Counted from the first letter of the stretch, positions 16,503 to 25,790 are shown. The stretch: 64,000 bases of DNA from CAZBXD01 sp965216395 (GCA_965216395.1 OZ244156.1:1364001-1428000); one strand, 5' to 3'. The notes: generated from the letters alone by a model not told the origin. Numbers and translations: made by a program.

Positions 16503-18269
16503 ATGAAAAAATTTTTCTCACTACCCGCACTTAATTCTATCCGTTCGGTTTTCATACGTATCTTAACATTTATCGGCGGTTTTGTATTTTTTCTCTTTTT
16601 ATCTGGATTAGTTATTGGCGCGTTGACCGATAAACGATCCGTCAAATTGCCAGATAATATTGTTTTATCACTTGAAGTAAAAGAACAGTTTAAAGAAAAA
16701 TCTGGTATTAGTGGTTTGACAGATTTGTTGTCTCCATCGCAATCTTTAACAATTCACGAAATTGTTGGTGCTATTAATCACGCTGCAAAAGACAAACGTG
16801 TTCATGGTCTATACGTGAAATTAGATGGCGGTGATTATGGTTTGGCCCATATTCAAGAGTTTCGCGATGCGATTGCCCATTTTCAAACTAAGGGTAAATT
16901 CGCTTATCTATATAGCAACAGTTTTGGCGGACTGCATTCAAGCATGGCCGAATATTATATGGCATCGCTCATGAACGAAGTTTGGATGCAACCTGTTGGT
17001 ACAGTATCCATCACGGGCTATAGTTTACAAATGCCGTTTTTACGCGAAGCTTTGGACAAAATTGGTATCGAACCAGAAGTTATAGCGGCTGGACAATATA
17101 AATCAGCGCCAGAAATCTTTACGCGTAATGGCCAATCAGAATCCAGTCAAAAAATGAATCAGAATTTATTGCGCAATTTATCTGATCAATTCATTTCCGA
17201 TGTCAGCTTTGATCGTGATATTTCACCAGATACTTTAAAAACACTAATTGCCCAAGCTCCAATGACCGATCACCATGCACTTAAATCAGGGTTGGTTGAT
17301 AGTATTGGTTATTGGGATGAATTTCTGAAACATATTCAAAATGAGGCACCAAAAGATTCTATTAGTGTTGACGTCAAAAAATATAATCGAGCGAAAAAGA
17401 AGTCTAAAAACGATGTCACAAAATTTGCACTCATCCAGGCCAGTGGCGCTATAACAAGCCTTGGTGAAGGCGCCACGCTATTAGATGATCAAACCACTTA
17501 TTCTGAAGAAATCTGGGATGCTTTTCATGACGCGATGAATGATCAAGACATTAAAGCGATCATTTTTCGCGTGGATAGCCCTGGTGGCTCTCCTGTAGCT
17601 TCTGAAACCATTCGTCGGGCTGTCATACTTGCAAAACAGAAAAAAACCGTGATTGTTTCCATGGGAAATACGGCGGCTTCAGGTGGTTATTGGATCAGCG
17701 TCGATGCTTCTGCAATTATCGCACAACCAGCAACATTAACAGGTTCAATCGGTGTTTTTGCCATGAAGCCAAATTTACAAGGATTTTGGGATAAATTAGG
17801 CATTCATTGGGACATTGTTAAACAAAACGACGGCGCCGATATCTGGTCACCCCATAAAGCACTTAGTGAAGACGAAAAAGCCAAATTACAAACATTGATC
17901 AATTATACTTATGAGCAATTTATTGAACGCGTGGCCTCGGGGCGTAACATGGCAGAGACTGAGGTTAGAAAAATTGCTGAGGGGCGTGTTTGGACTGGTG
18001 AACAAGCTTTAAAAAATGGGTTAGTTGACGGTTTGGGCGGTGTTGAAACCGCCGTGTCCAAAGGAAAGGAACTTAGTAAAATCAGTCACAACGAAAATGT
18101 TGTTCTGGTTCCCTATCCAAAACCTTTATCACCACTGGCTCATTTATTAAAAATGACCAATCATAATCTTGCTTTTATCCCGCAATTTATAAGCATAAAT
18201 ACACTACTAACATCAATTATAAAGACAACAAGCTTAGACACTTGGTTATTAGATCAGCAGCCAAAATAA
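16503..18269 (+). CDS. sppA: Signal peptide peptidase SppA, 67K type
   Basis: The 588-residue inner-membrane protease degrades cleaved signal peptides. One N-terminal membrane helix (about 20-41) anchors two tandem ClpP-like domains. The catalytic lysine is K200 in IAAGQYKSAPE in the first domain and the serine is S393 in GNTAASGGYWISV in the second, the split dyad of the long (67K) form. Length is close to the 618 residues of E. coli. It follows the rpe-heparinase pair, 12 bp after the heparinase stop, and is probably cotranscribed with them. Confidence 0.94.
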   Translation: MKKFFSLPALNSIRSVFIRILTFIGGFVFFLFLSGLVIGALTDKRSVKLPDNIVLSLEVKEQFKEKSGISGLTDLLSPSQSLTIHEIVGAINHAAKDKRVHGLYVKLDGGDYGLAHIQEFRDAIAHFQTKGKFAYLYSNSFGGLHSSMAEYYMASLMNEVWMQPVGTVSITGYSLQMPFLREALDKIGIEPEVIAAGQYKSAPEIFTRNGQSESSQKMNQNLLRNLSDQFISDVSFDRDISPDTLKTLIAQAPMTDHHALKSGLVDSIGYWDEFLKHIQNEAPKDSISVDVKKYNRAKKKSKNDVTKFALIQASGAITSLGEGATLLDDQTTYSEEIWDAFHDAMNDQDIKAIIFRVDSPGGSPVASETIRRAVILAKQKKTVIVSMGNTAASGGYWISVDASAIIAQPATLTGSIGVFAMKPNLQGFWDKLGIHWDIVKQNDGADIWSPHKALSEDEKAKLQTLINYTYEQFIERVASGRNMAETEVRKIAEGRVWTGEQALKNGLVDGLGGVETAVSKGKELSKISHNENVVLVPYPKPLSPLAHLLKMTNHNLAFIPQFISINTLLTSIIKTTSLDTWLLDQQPK

Positions 18270-18273
18270 AGCG

Positions 18274-18302
18274 TTTACATAATAAATAATCTATGTTATG
18301 CT
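18274..18302 (+). promoter_or_regulatory. Sigma-70-type promoter for orphan gene at 18330
   Basis: TTTACA (18274-18279), a 17-bp spacer and TATGCT (18297-18302) predict a start near 18309. The -35 lies in AGCGTTTACA, a 10-mer also present in the 25-bp repeats at 7.0 kb. Confidence 0.4.
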
Positions 18303-18329
18303 TTAATTTTACCTATTTGGGCATAAAAT

Positions 18330-19379
18330 ATGATTTATTTGAGTGATGTGAAAAGTTGTTTTGAAACATCAGAACTGTCTTTATATAAAGACTTGATTGA
18401 AAAAAATTTTAATCATTATCATAATGGATGGGAAAACAACTCAGAGAATTTTCAGGCTTTTATGTGGAATCATGGGCGTAGATATGACGGTATTAGTAAT
18501 GAAGACTCTGGAAAAGCTTTAATAGGCAACTCAATTCCTGGGCTGTATGATAAAATTGATAAAAATAGTTTAGAGCCACAATTTGGCGAAAAAGAACCTC
18601 ATATCAGAGATTTTATGGCATTAGTTAGTATCACGCAGAATCTCTATGATGATATGGATAAAATTGCCACAGCCATTGGTGATGTGAACAATATTATCTC
18701 AATTTATGAGGAGGGATCGGATGTTATCCCAGAAAAAGGTCATTCAATTATATATACAAAAATTGATTTAAAAGATGGAAGAAAAGTTGAATTTGTCCAT
18801 AAAAATCCGCACCATCTTGAAGATGACAAAGCGCATAAACCGTATAAAAAGTATACACAATTTAAAGATGGCATGAGAAGCGGTATTGGTATGACAGAAA
18901 AATACTGGTTTACCCATTTTAGCCTTTTAGAAAGGGATAAACATAGGTCTTCTGATTGGGACGAAGAAAGGTACAAAAAAGAGTTAAAAAAGATTAAGTT
19001 TCGAGACAACGCCAGAGAAATTTTAGGCAAAGCGACAGGTCTGTGGCAAGATAAATTATCGCCGCAACAACGTGAAATGAAACAGCACATAAAAGCTGCT
19101 AAAAAAGCTTGGGAAAGAAATGGTAGGGCATTGAAAAATTTCCCCGAAGATTTATTTGTCAATGGCGTAGATTGGACAGAAATTCACAAAAAGGTTGGTT
19201 TCAAACCGTATCAAGAACAAACAATAACACAAGAAACGGTTCAGAGTTCAAACTCATTTTTTACAAGCCAAAAAATTGAGTTGGAATTTTCAGAATCGGC
19301 CTATATGACGACACATAAATCAATCGAAACAAAAATATCGACAGTTAAACTTAAAAACGCAAAATTCTCTTTTAACTAA
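18330..19379 (+). CDS. Hypothetical protein, 349 residues
   Basis: I do not recognise this protein. It is cytosolic in appearance, with no signal peptide or membrane helix, and is hydrophilic and rich in Lys, Glu, Asn and His. A basic helical stretch near 210-270 (EERYKKELKKIKFRDNA, then KQHIKAAKKAWERNGRALK) could bind nucleic acid or form a coiled coil. It has its own promoter and is flanked by unrelated genes on both sides, so it looks like a lineage-specific insertion between sppA and the autotransporter. AT content is higher than in the neighbouring core genes. Confidence 0.6.
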   Translation: MIYLSDVKSCFETSELSLYKDLIEKNFNHYHNGWENNSENFQAFMWNHGRRYDGISNEDSGKALIGNSIPGLYDKIDKNSLEPQFGEKEPHIRDFMALVSITQNLYDDMDKIATAIGDVNNIISIYEEGSDVIPEKGHSIIYTKIDLKDGRKVEFVHKNPHHLEDDKAHKPYKKYTQFKDGMRSGIGMTEKYWFTHFSLLERDKHRSSDWDEERYKKELKKIKFRDNAREILGKATGLWQDKLSPQQREMKQHIKAAKKAWERNGRALKNFPEDLFVNGVDWTEIHKKVGFKPYQEQTITQETVQSSNSFFTSQKIELEFSESAYMTTHKSIETKISTVKLKNAKFSFN

Positions 19380-19416
19380 ATTCAAGCTTTATTTGATTTA
19401 AAATATCAAAGTTTCT

Positions 19417-20946
19417 CTATGGACAAGCAGCGCCATTAACTAAAAGCGTTGAATTTGTCACTGTTGCACCACCCAATAAACGACAAGGAAACGTAGCTGC
19501 TGATGCTGTTATATCACCACTTACATCATCAATCGTCCCAAAAAACCGCACACCCGTGCCTGTTGCCCCTGAAACAACTACATCATCGAAAAATGCGCCT
19601 GTATTATTTTGCAAACCAATACCAATGCGGATACCTGTACCATCAATATTGACGTCCCTAACACTTGTGCCCGATGTGCCGTTAAACAAAAGTGTTTGTG
19701 TACTACCTTGAAAATCAAGGCCTTGAATACCAGAATTATCAGCAAAAATAAAACCATTCCCAGAAAAATTAGGATCACTTATTGTTGGACGCACCCCGCC
19801 AGCATTATAAGAAGCAGAATATTCTATCCCCGTTAAAACAACGTCACTGGCCGCGCCAGCAATGTATGTTGTCGTACCAATAGTAAAATCTTCGTTAGAG
19901 ATAGAACCATCAGCACCATCAATGATAACTAGCGTATTGGGCGCCTGTGTCAACGGATTATCCAATGTCGTCGGATCATCTTGGGTGCCCGTGGCACCAA
20001 CCGTACCAGAGGCACTCACAAAAATAATATTATCCATTTGCACATTTGCACCATTAATATCAACATTGGCCGCTTCTGTACCCGTAATAATAGTATTTTT
20101 TTGTGTAATAATATCGACATCACGAATAATTGGGTCTAACATGCGCCGTTCAAGCACGCTGTGATTTTTTGTCTTTTTTGAACCATTAAAAGGAATGCGC
20201 AAACGCGCGATTGCAAAAGATTGCGTATCACGCGCATCGTCGTGTTGAATTTCTGCACCCAATGTAAGGCGTGAACCTGCACCAAGAAAATCTAAATCAT
20301 GGATACGTGTTTCAATACGTGCCCGTGGCCCTGTCACGTTATCGACACCACTTGCGTCAAAATGATAAACTCCTATGTAAGCGCGTGTATCTTCAAGAAC
20401 AGGAATTTTGCCACCAAATTCAATATCCATACCGCCTACTGCTTTTTCAACTAAATCGAACGCATTCAGTTGAATTGTTGTACCAGTCACTGAAGGTGTT
20501 ACACCTGTATCAGCTAATTTCTCTTTATCTCCAAAAGGAATATATCCGTTTAAACGTGCATCCCAATTAGTAGACATGAACTCCAAACCGAATGTTGCTT
20601 GGTTGAATTGATTGCTCTGACTGGTGTATCGCCTATCATAGAAACCATAACCACCTATTATGTAGCTGTTATCGTATATTTGACGATAATTAGCACCTAT
20701 ACTAAATTCATTCCTGATGTCATCGGCGATCATCGTACGGATATTAGCCGTTAATAAAGATTTTTCATCTTGCGCGACAGGGATGACAATATCAGACTGG
20801 CCAATGGTGCGATCATTGCCAGGTTTAAATTCAAAATCAATATAAGGCCGCCACTTATCTTCTGCATAGACAGTGTTAAAACCACCTAAAATCATAAGAA
20901 ATGAACTCATAGTAAGTAAAGCCCAGCCTATAGATCGTATATTCAT
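19417..20946 (-). CDS. Inverse autotransporter (intimin/invasin-type beta-barrel) with short beta-helix passenger
   Basis: The 509-residue outer-membrane protein has a signal peptide (1-28, ending YAE). Residues 30-255 then form an inverse autotransporter barrel: alternating strands such as RPYIDFEFKPGNDRTIGQSD, IGANYRQIYDNSYIIGGYGFYDRRYT and AYIGVYHFDASGV are characteristic. After a basic linker (GSKKTKNHSVLERRML), residues 270-509 show repeated short strands (TIITGTEAANVDINGANVQM, GIQGLDFQGS, VRDVNIDGTGIRIG), consistent with a right-handed beta-helix passenger. Two cysteines (C482 region and the penultimate C508) may cap it. No Ig-like or LysM domains are present. Its role would be adhesion or surface interaction, by inference. 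Confidence 0.8.
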   Translation of the reverse strand: MNIRSIGWALLTMSSFLMILGGFNTVYAEDKWRPYIDFEFKPGNDRTIGQSDIVIPVAQDEKSLLTANIRTMIADDIRNEFSIGANYRQIYDNSYIIGGYGFYDRRYTSQSNQFNQATFGLEFMSTNWDARLNGYIPFGDKEKLADTGVTPSVTGTTIQLNAFDLVEKAVGGMDIEFGGKIPVLEDTRAYIGVYHFDASGVDNVTGPRARIETRIHDLDFLGAGSRLTLGAEIQHDDARDTQSFAIARLRIPFNGSKKTKNHSVLERRMLDPIIRDVDIITQKNTIITGTEAANVDINGANVQMDNIIFVSASGTVGATGTQDDPTTLDNPLTQAPNTLVIIDGADGSISNEDFTIGTTTYIAGAASDVVLTGIEYSASYNAGGVRPTISDPNFSGNGFIFADNSGIQGLDFQGSTQTLLFNGTSGTSVRDVNIDGTGIRIGIGLQNNTGAFFDDVVVSGATGTGVRFFGTIDDVSGDITASAATFPCRLLGGATVTNSTLLVNGAACP

Positions 20947-20984
20947 TGATGTACCTTATCATCATTCGTTTTACATACTCTCAT

Positions 20985-20993
20985 ATTATAGCA
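20985..20993 (-). promoter_or_regulatory. Extended -10 promoter for the inverse autotransporter
   Basis: On the minus strand the sequence TGCTATAAT is an extended -10 with a perfect TATAAT (20990-20985). No good -35 is seen 17 bp upstream. The ribosome site AAGG lies 7 bp before the ATG at 20946. Confidence 0.5.
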
Positions 20994-21126
20994 TATTTGA
21001 TACGACAGGTATATAAAGAAACCCTTAAAAAAGCTTGACTATATTGGCCAAAAATACAAAAAAGAAAGTATTTTTTTGGAGAGTGTGATATAAAATACTT
21101 AACAAAGAAAAATACAGGTGTAAAGA

Positions 21127-21720
21127 ATGCATAAAATCAAATCTTCGGCAAGTTTTGCTCTCACATTGGGCCTATTTTATTTAGCCACGAGCCTTTTGGT
21201 AACAACATTTGAAATTCGTAACATGCGGCGCGATATTCCGCACATAATCGAACAATTTGAAACAATGGAAACATCCATCGATATTGCGGGTATTCTTAAA
21301 ACAATTGATGGCGTGAATGAACAAATTCCACTCGTTTTAACACAAGTGGAAGAATCAAGGAAAACGCTTGACCGCCTTAATACCCAAATTCCCAGTATTC
21401 TTAATGAAGTTTCAGCTCTACGACAATCAACAATTCCATCCCTTATCAAAGAAAGCGAAGCACTACGCGCCGAAATGCCGATTATGCTTGAGAAAGCTGA
21501 TAAATTAGCCACAAAGGTCAACAATATACCAGAAAATATGACGAAAAGCTTTGCTAAAGGTACGGTAAAAACCGTCATCAGCGCGCCAACAGATATCGTA
21601 AAAGGTGTTGGTGAAGGTGTAGGAAACACTTTAAAAACGGGGGCTGGTCTGATTATAAAACAAAGTGAAGAACAAGGTAAAACAAAAAACCCCGCCGAAC
21701 AACCTGCAAGTTCTGAATAA
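21127..21720 (+). CDS. Membrane-anchored coiled-coil protein of unknown function
   Basis: The 197-residue protein has one N-terminal membrane helix (about 8-28) and then a long helical region (30-145) with regular I/L heptads, for example GVNEQIPLVLTQVEESRKTLDRL and ALRQSTIPSLIKESEALRAEMP, which should form a coiled coil in the periplasm. The tail is glycine/lysine-rich and polar. Its layout recalls helical envelope spacers, but no family is recognised. It is convergent with zntB, 14 bp apart. Upstream is an 8-bp inverted repeat (21067-21074 and 21092-21099, AGTATTTT/AAAATACT) that may be an operator. Confidence 0.65.
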   Translation: MHKIKSSASFALTLGLFYLATSLLVTTFEIRNMRRDIPHIIEQFETMETSIDIAGILKTIDGVNEQIPLVLTQVEESRKTLDRLNTQIPSILNEVSALRQSTIPSLIKESEALRAEMPIMLEKADKLATKVNNIPENMTKSFAKGTVKTVISAPTDIVKGVGEGVGNTLKTGAGLIIKQSEEQGKTKNPAEQPASSE

Positions 21721-21734
21721 TTTGTGCACGATTT

Positions 21735-22712
21735 TTAGAGCCATTTCAATTTTTTAAATAAAATAACTTGAAAAATAACAACACCAAACAGCATGGCAAC
21801 AAATACCCAAAAAGCGTGAGTATAATCAGCTCCAGGTATTCCAGCAATATTAATACCTAAAAGACCTGTTAGAAAACCAAGTGGTAAAAAAATCGCCGCA
21901 ACAACCGATAGAACATACATATTTTTATTTAATTTATCGGCTAAGCCACTGCTCAACTCATCTTTAATAATTTGAGCGCGTTCGCGAATTGTATCCAAAT
22001 CTTCAAGATAGCGCATGGTGCGATCAAGGCTTTCTTGTAATTTGCGTTTGTGAATGACTTCAAGCCAATTCATCTCAGAATTTTTGAGATAAGAAATCAC
22101 GTCTCTTTGCGGCATGATATAACGTCGAAATATAATCGCCTGTTTTCTGATATGAACGATCTCATGTCGGTGCTTAATACTAGGTTCTTCTGACACGACT
22201 TCTTCAATATTATCCGTGCGCTCATCCAGTTCACTCAAAACAGGTTCCATTCGCTCAAATAAACGACTAATCAGCATCGTTACAAAATCCGCCGATATTT
22301 TAGGACCAATTCCAGAACTCAGACGGTTTTCAATATCGCTTACGGCGCGTAACCCTCTTTTTTGAATACTGATAATACGTGATGGATCAATCCATAAACG
22401 AATTGAAACCATATCTTCTGGTTGGGCATTTTCATTAAGATTGACACCCCTTAAAATAAGCAGAAATCCATTGCCATGTTCTAAAATTCTTGGGCGTGTT
22501 TCTTCGGCAAGCAAAGCATCAATGATCAACGTATCAAGGTAGGTCAGTTCTTTTACAAGCCAATCTCGCGTTGCCTCTTGGTTACCATCAAAATGAACCC
22601 ACGCAAGACAATCATCTTTAATCTGTTTCGCAATATCCTTACCGCTTAAGCGTTGGCCTGTGCCATCACCCGTAATTTTATAAGCAGATAAAATCGCATT
22701 TTGTTCAGACAT
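21735..22712 (-). CDS. zntB: CorA-family zinc transporter ZntB
   Basis: The 325-residue protein has a large cytosolic N-terminal domain (1-260, helical, with ALLAEETRPRILEHGNGFLLILRGVN) and two C-terminal membrane helices. The selectivity motif after the first helix reads GLLGINIAGIPG, the GxN loop of ZntB-type transporters rather than the GMN of magnesium CorA. It would form a pentamer moving Zn2+ or other divalent ions across the inner membrane. The DUF481 gene is 12 bp upstream on the same strand, so the two are likely an operon. Confidence 0.88.
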   Translation of the reverse strand: MSEQNAILSAYKITGDGTGQRLSGKDIAKQIKDDCLAWVHFDGNQEATRDWLVKELTYLDTLIIDALLAEETRPRILEHGNGFLLILRGVNLNENAQPEDMVSIRLWIDPSRIISIQKRGLRAVSDIENRLSSGIGPKISADFVTMLISRLFERMEPVLSELDERTDNIEEVVSEEPSIKHRHEIVHIRKQAIIFRRYIMPQRDVISYLKNSEMNWLEVIHKRKLQESLDRTMRYLEDLDTIRERAQIIKDELSSGLADKLNKNMYVLSVVAAIFLPLGFLTGLLGINIAGIPGADYTHAFWVFVAMLFGVVIFQVILFKKLKWL

Positions 22713-22724
22713 TTAATTGCTCCC

Positions 22725-23657
22725 TTAAAACTCGTAACCAAAATTTAATGTTGTCAATGTGTCTGTGCTTTCAACGCCGGCTGGGACATCGGAGAGATTT
22801 TCAACTTCAAAACCAAATTTTAGAAAGAGTGATTGATATATATCGGCTTTTAAACCCGCATACCCTTTTAATACAATTAATTCTTCACCAAATTCTGCGC
22901 TTGCTGATTGGTCAAAGCCAAGACGATCATTAATATCCCACTCCAATTCTTCAGCCAATTTCGTTGTCAATTCATCCGTACGATCACCGTTAGTAAGGCG
23001 TGTATGCCTTGCGCCGCCACTCCATTCACCATTGAGTTTTAAACGATCATTTTTAATAAAATAATAGCCATATCCCAAACCTTCTGAAATCCGATAATCA
23101 AAACCACTGAAACGATCATCAACATAGGCCAGTTCACCAAAAAGATAACTGCGTTCATTTAATTTATAATCAAGTTGATTTTCTGCGCGGTATTCCTCAG
23201 CCGTGCGATTGCCATCATCTTTCTCATTGCGAAAAGACAAATCTAATTTATTTTTCCAATTTTCTGGCTCATATACGATTGATAATCTGGCATTTAAATC
23301 TTGCTCTTCTGTATTCCCCGTTGCAACACTCACCCCACCCTCAGCTGAACCAGACCATAATTTTTCATTATCTTGAGATGTAGATATATTTTTTTTACTG
23401 GTTGTTTGGGGTGTTGTTTGCATCTTCTTCACAATGGCCGATGGCGCGTTACTAGATAAAGAATAGGCCTTAATCATTGCACGATATTGCGGAAAAATAC
23501 CCGTTAATTTTTCTTTTGTTGCCTGAATAATCAAAGTGTTTTGCGTATGCAAGGCTTGATCTAAAATATTTTGCAACTCAGTGGGTAAATTATTCTCCGC
23601 CATGGCCATCATCGGCATAAAACAAATCATAAAGATAAATTTTGATAGTGAATTCAT
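22725..23657 (-). CDS. DUF481 (YdiY-like) outer-membrane beta-barrel protein
   Basis: The 310-residue protein has a signal peptide (1-20, ending AMA), a helical periplasmic stretch (22-100), and a DUF481 barrel (about 100-310). Typical alternations are visible, such as WSGSAEGGVSVATGNTEEQDLNARL, KLDLSFRNEKDDGN and RFSGFDYRISEGLGYGYYF, and it ends in an aromatic C-terminus (NFGYEF), the usual BAM recognition signal. Related proteins are salt-induced outer-membrane proteins of unknown molecular role. It is probably cotranscribed with zntB. Confidence 0.85.
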   Translation of the reverse strand: MNSLSKFIFMICFMPMMAMAENNLPTELQNILDQALHTQNTLIIQATKEKLTGIFPQYRAMIKAYSLSSNAPSAIVKKMQTTPQTTSKKNISTSQDNEKLWSGSAEGGVSVATGNTEEQDLNARLSIVYEPENWKNKLDLSFRNEKDDGNRTAEEYRAENQLDYKLNERSYLFGELAYVDDRFSGFDYRISEGLGYGYYFIKNDRLKLNGEWSGGARHTRLTNGDRTDELTTKLAEELEWDINDRLGFDQSASAEFGEELIVLKGYAGLKADIYQSLFLKFGFEVENLSDVPAGVESTDTLTTLNFGYEF

Positions 23658-23783
23658 ATTTCTGTATACTCTTAATTTGGATAACTTTTATGGAGATAGT
23701 AAATACGCCCATAATCTTTGTCCAGAGCGAAGAAAAACGAAAATCTAAGAATATATAAATTTTGAAATATTTAATTAAACAAC

Positions 23784-24536
23784 TTAAGTGTTTTTCAGTA
23801 CCTCTAAATAAGCTTTTCGACCATCTGAAACTATTTTGACTGGTACAGTAAAATCTTTGCCAGCTTCATAAGCTTTTGTTAATAAGCTTCCTCCATATAT
23901 TTGCTCAACCTTCGTTAAAATCTCTTGCTCGCAAATAATTGATATCTGCGCTTTAAATAAAAGTGTTTTAGAAAGATGGTCTATTGGGCTTGCGAAAACA
24001 ATATTTGAATGCTTAGGGAGAATATCAACACATCTTCTACGGCTCATAATTTCAGAAAAAAGAATATCATCACATATATTAAAAGAACCCGCTTCTCTTT
24101 CTGAAACAGACTGATAACTCGTCTCTAACTCATGGTACGCTCTTGTGACATTTAACACTTTTCCATCAGGGCTTGTTGCGCCACGAACGAGTATGGCTTC
24201 AAACTCATCCGCTTGTTTTTCTCTTGTGAGGGTAAAACTACTTTCTTCAAAATCTCTACATTTATGATATTGAAGAAAATAATTATTACCCTTTAAATCC
24301 GTTTGAATTTCAAGTAGCGGACAATGATTAGGGTCAAATTTATCTAAGCACCTGATTGATTCATAAAAATCGACTATTAAGTAGTTTTGATAAAAACTTT
24401 CTTTTTCATTATGAGAAAATATATGGTATCGGCCCCTTATACTTGAATCTGCAATAACACTTCTGTTATAGCCTGAAACTTTTTCCCAATATGAAAAGCT
24501 GATATTTTTAAGCGATTCCTCATAGTCAATCTGCAA
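23784..24536 (-). CDS. 3' part of a gene split by a frameshift at an A8 tract
   Basis: The longest reading with a conventional start begins at TTG 24536 (250 residues). The same frame is open back to a TGA at 24719-24717 and looks coding throughout (LAKSGDRYSERHLWFKVIIG and IYDYPHKKYCDFLQIDYEES). It joins smoothly to the upstream fragment at 24698-24916 if one base is slipped in the A8 run at 24713-24706. The whole would be about 370 residues. No domain is certain. Short pieces (RSEHPQDYDGVSGLLES in the 5' part, FLQYHKCRDF here) faintly resemble the PEP/pyruvate-binding ATP-grasp family. It is either a real frameshift, a programmed -1 shift, or an assembly error. Confidence 0.6.
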   Translation of the reverse strand: MQIDYEESLKNISFSYWEKVSGYNRSVIADSSIRGRYHIFSHNEKESFYQNYLIVDFYESIRCLDKFDPNHCPLLEIQTDLKGNNYFLQYHKCRDFEESSFTLTREKQADEFEAILVRGATSPDGKVLNVTRAYHELETSYQSVSEREAGSFNICDDILFSEIMSRRRCVDILPKHSNIVFASPIDHLSKTLLFKAQISIICEQEILTKVEQIYGGSLLTKAYEAGKDFTVPVKIVSDGRKAYLEVLKNT

Positions 24537-24697
24537 AAAATCGCAGTATTTTTTGTGAGGATAATCATAGATTGATATAACCTCATTTTCAAAATCTTTC
24601 TGTGACCTTTTTTGTAAATCATGACCAATAATAACTTTAAACCATAGATGTCTTTCACTATATCTATCGCCAGATTTTGCTAATTTTTTTCGGTTTT

Positions 24698-24916
24698 CTA
24701 TATAATTTTTTTTGCATCATTAATTATTTCTTTTGTCATAACAAAGCTTTCCAAAAGACCAGAAACACCATCATAGTCTTGGGGGTGCTCACTTCGCATA
24801 ATTACTTTACCACCCTGATCAACAAAATCTAAAGCTTCTTCAAGATCTTTAAATCTACGCGGAACTAAAAAGCCGGCATCTTCAACATAATCTACGATCA
24901 TTGCTTTAGGTTGCAA
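24698..24916 (-). CDS. 5' part of the frameshifted gene
   Basis: The fragment of 72 residues is most likely to start at ATG 24901 (MIVDYVEDAGFLVPRRF); the upstream TTG at 24916 is an alternative. It contains GGKVIMRSEHPQDYDG, reminiscent of the xVRSSxxxED..G.S motif of PEP/pyruvate-binding domains, but the resemblance is weak. Its frame closes at TAG 24700-24698, nine bases after the A8 tract that ends the homologous reading. The zero-frame codons around the tract are GCA AAA AAA ATT, an A-AAA-AAA slippery heptamer for a -1 shift into the downstream frame. It is best read together with 23784-24536. Confidence 0.55.
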   Translation of the reverse strand: MQPKAMIVDYVEDAGFLVPRRFKDLEEALDFVDQGGKVIMRSEHPQDYDGVSGLLESFVMTKEIINDAKKII

Positions 24917-25138
24917 TGGTTTTTTTGTTGAAAAAAATCAATATTTCTTGTCATTTAGCATCTATGATATTTTAATTATAATCAAAATATAGCAAAAACA
25001 AAAGTTATGTCAATATTTTTCAAGTATTGTTATGTATTCAACTTTGCCGATTTATTTTATTTTAAAACATTTAGATATCAAAAGTTAGATCATGCGTGGT
25101 TTTGATTTTTTAGGATTTGCTGAAAGCCTTATAAATAG

Positions 25139-25214
25139 TGGTGACCGCGCGGAGGCTCGAACTCCGGACCTACTGATTAAAAGTCAGTTGCTCTACCAAC
25201 TGAGCTACGCGGTC
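25139..25214 (-). tRNA. tRNA-Lys (anticodon TTT)
   Basis: Read on the minus strand, GACCGCG (25214-25208) pairs with CGCGGTC, followed by discriminator A and an encoded CCA (25141-25139). The anticodon arm ACTGA-CTTTTAA-TCAGT carries anticodon TTT, and the T-arm CGGAG-TTCGAGC-CTCCG is complete. 76 nt, no intron. Confidence 0.97.
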
Positions 25215-25277
25215 ACACCGTTTAAACAACGGACTATAGGTGTATAGATATTTTTTTGATTCTTGTCCAGTGAATTT

Positions 25278-25790
25278 TTAAATTACTGGGCTTTGACCTC
25301 TATGATCAGTCATAATTTTTTCCACACGATCGCTCAAATCATCAAAATTCATCATATTATCTACAAATACTTTTTCACTTTCTAAGCGTTTACTCTTTTT
25401 TGAAAAACACTTTTCTGTCAGTTTTTCTGCTGCGTATAAAAACAATCCAATTGATACTAAAAAACCAGCCATACCAGCTGCATTTGTTACAAAATCTCTA
25501 TTCTCATCAAAATATTTGAGAATAGCTTTTGCGCCCTCTTTATTTAAAGCAACACTAAGAACAGTAGACAAAACAAATAAGCCTACTACTGTCAGACTTT
25601 TATTACCATCTAAATTTCTTTCCTTACGTCCGAGTTCAATTCTTTGATCTTTATACGATATCAATTTATTAATATCTTTGATATCGTTTTCTTTTAATGG
25701 ATGTTTTTCTTCCAAAAAATTAATAAGGTCGTTTTTCTGATCTTGATTTTTACGTATATCTCTATTTGTTTTTTTTAATATATAACGCAT
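25278..25790 (-). CDS. Small membrane protein of unknown function
   Basis: The 170-residue protein has a charged, helical N-terminus (1-60, with NFLEEKHPLKENDIKDINKL) followed by two membrane helices (about 65-85, TVVGLFVLSTVLSVAL, and 103-122, AGMAGFLVSIGLFLYAAE) and a basic then acidic tail. No family is recognised. A 7-bp inverted repeat (25794-25800 and 25816-25822, TATCTCT/AGAGATA) sits between it and gyrA, immediately upstream of its ATG, and may be an operator; it lacks a T-tract. The gene is downstream of gyrA on the same strand and could be read through. Confidence 0.55.
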   Translation of the reverse strand: MRYILKKTNRDIRKNQDQKNDLINFLEEKHPLKENDIKDINKLISYKDQRIELGRKERNLDGNKSLTVVGLFVLSTVLSVALNKEGAKAILKYFDENRDFVTNAAGMAGFLVSIGLFLYAAEKLTEKCFSKKSKRLESEKVFVDNMMNFDDLSDRVEKIMTDHRGQSPVI

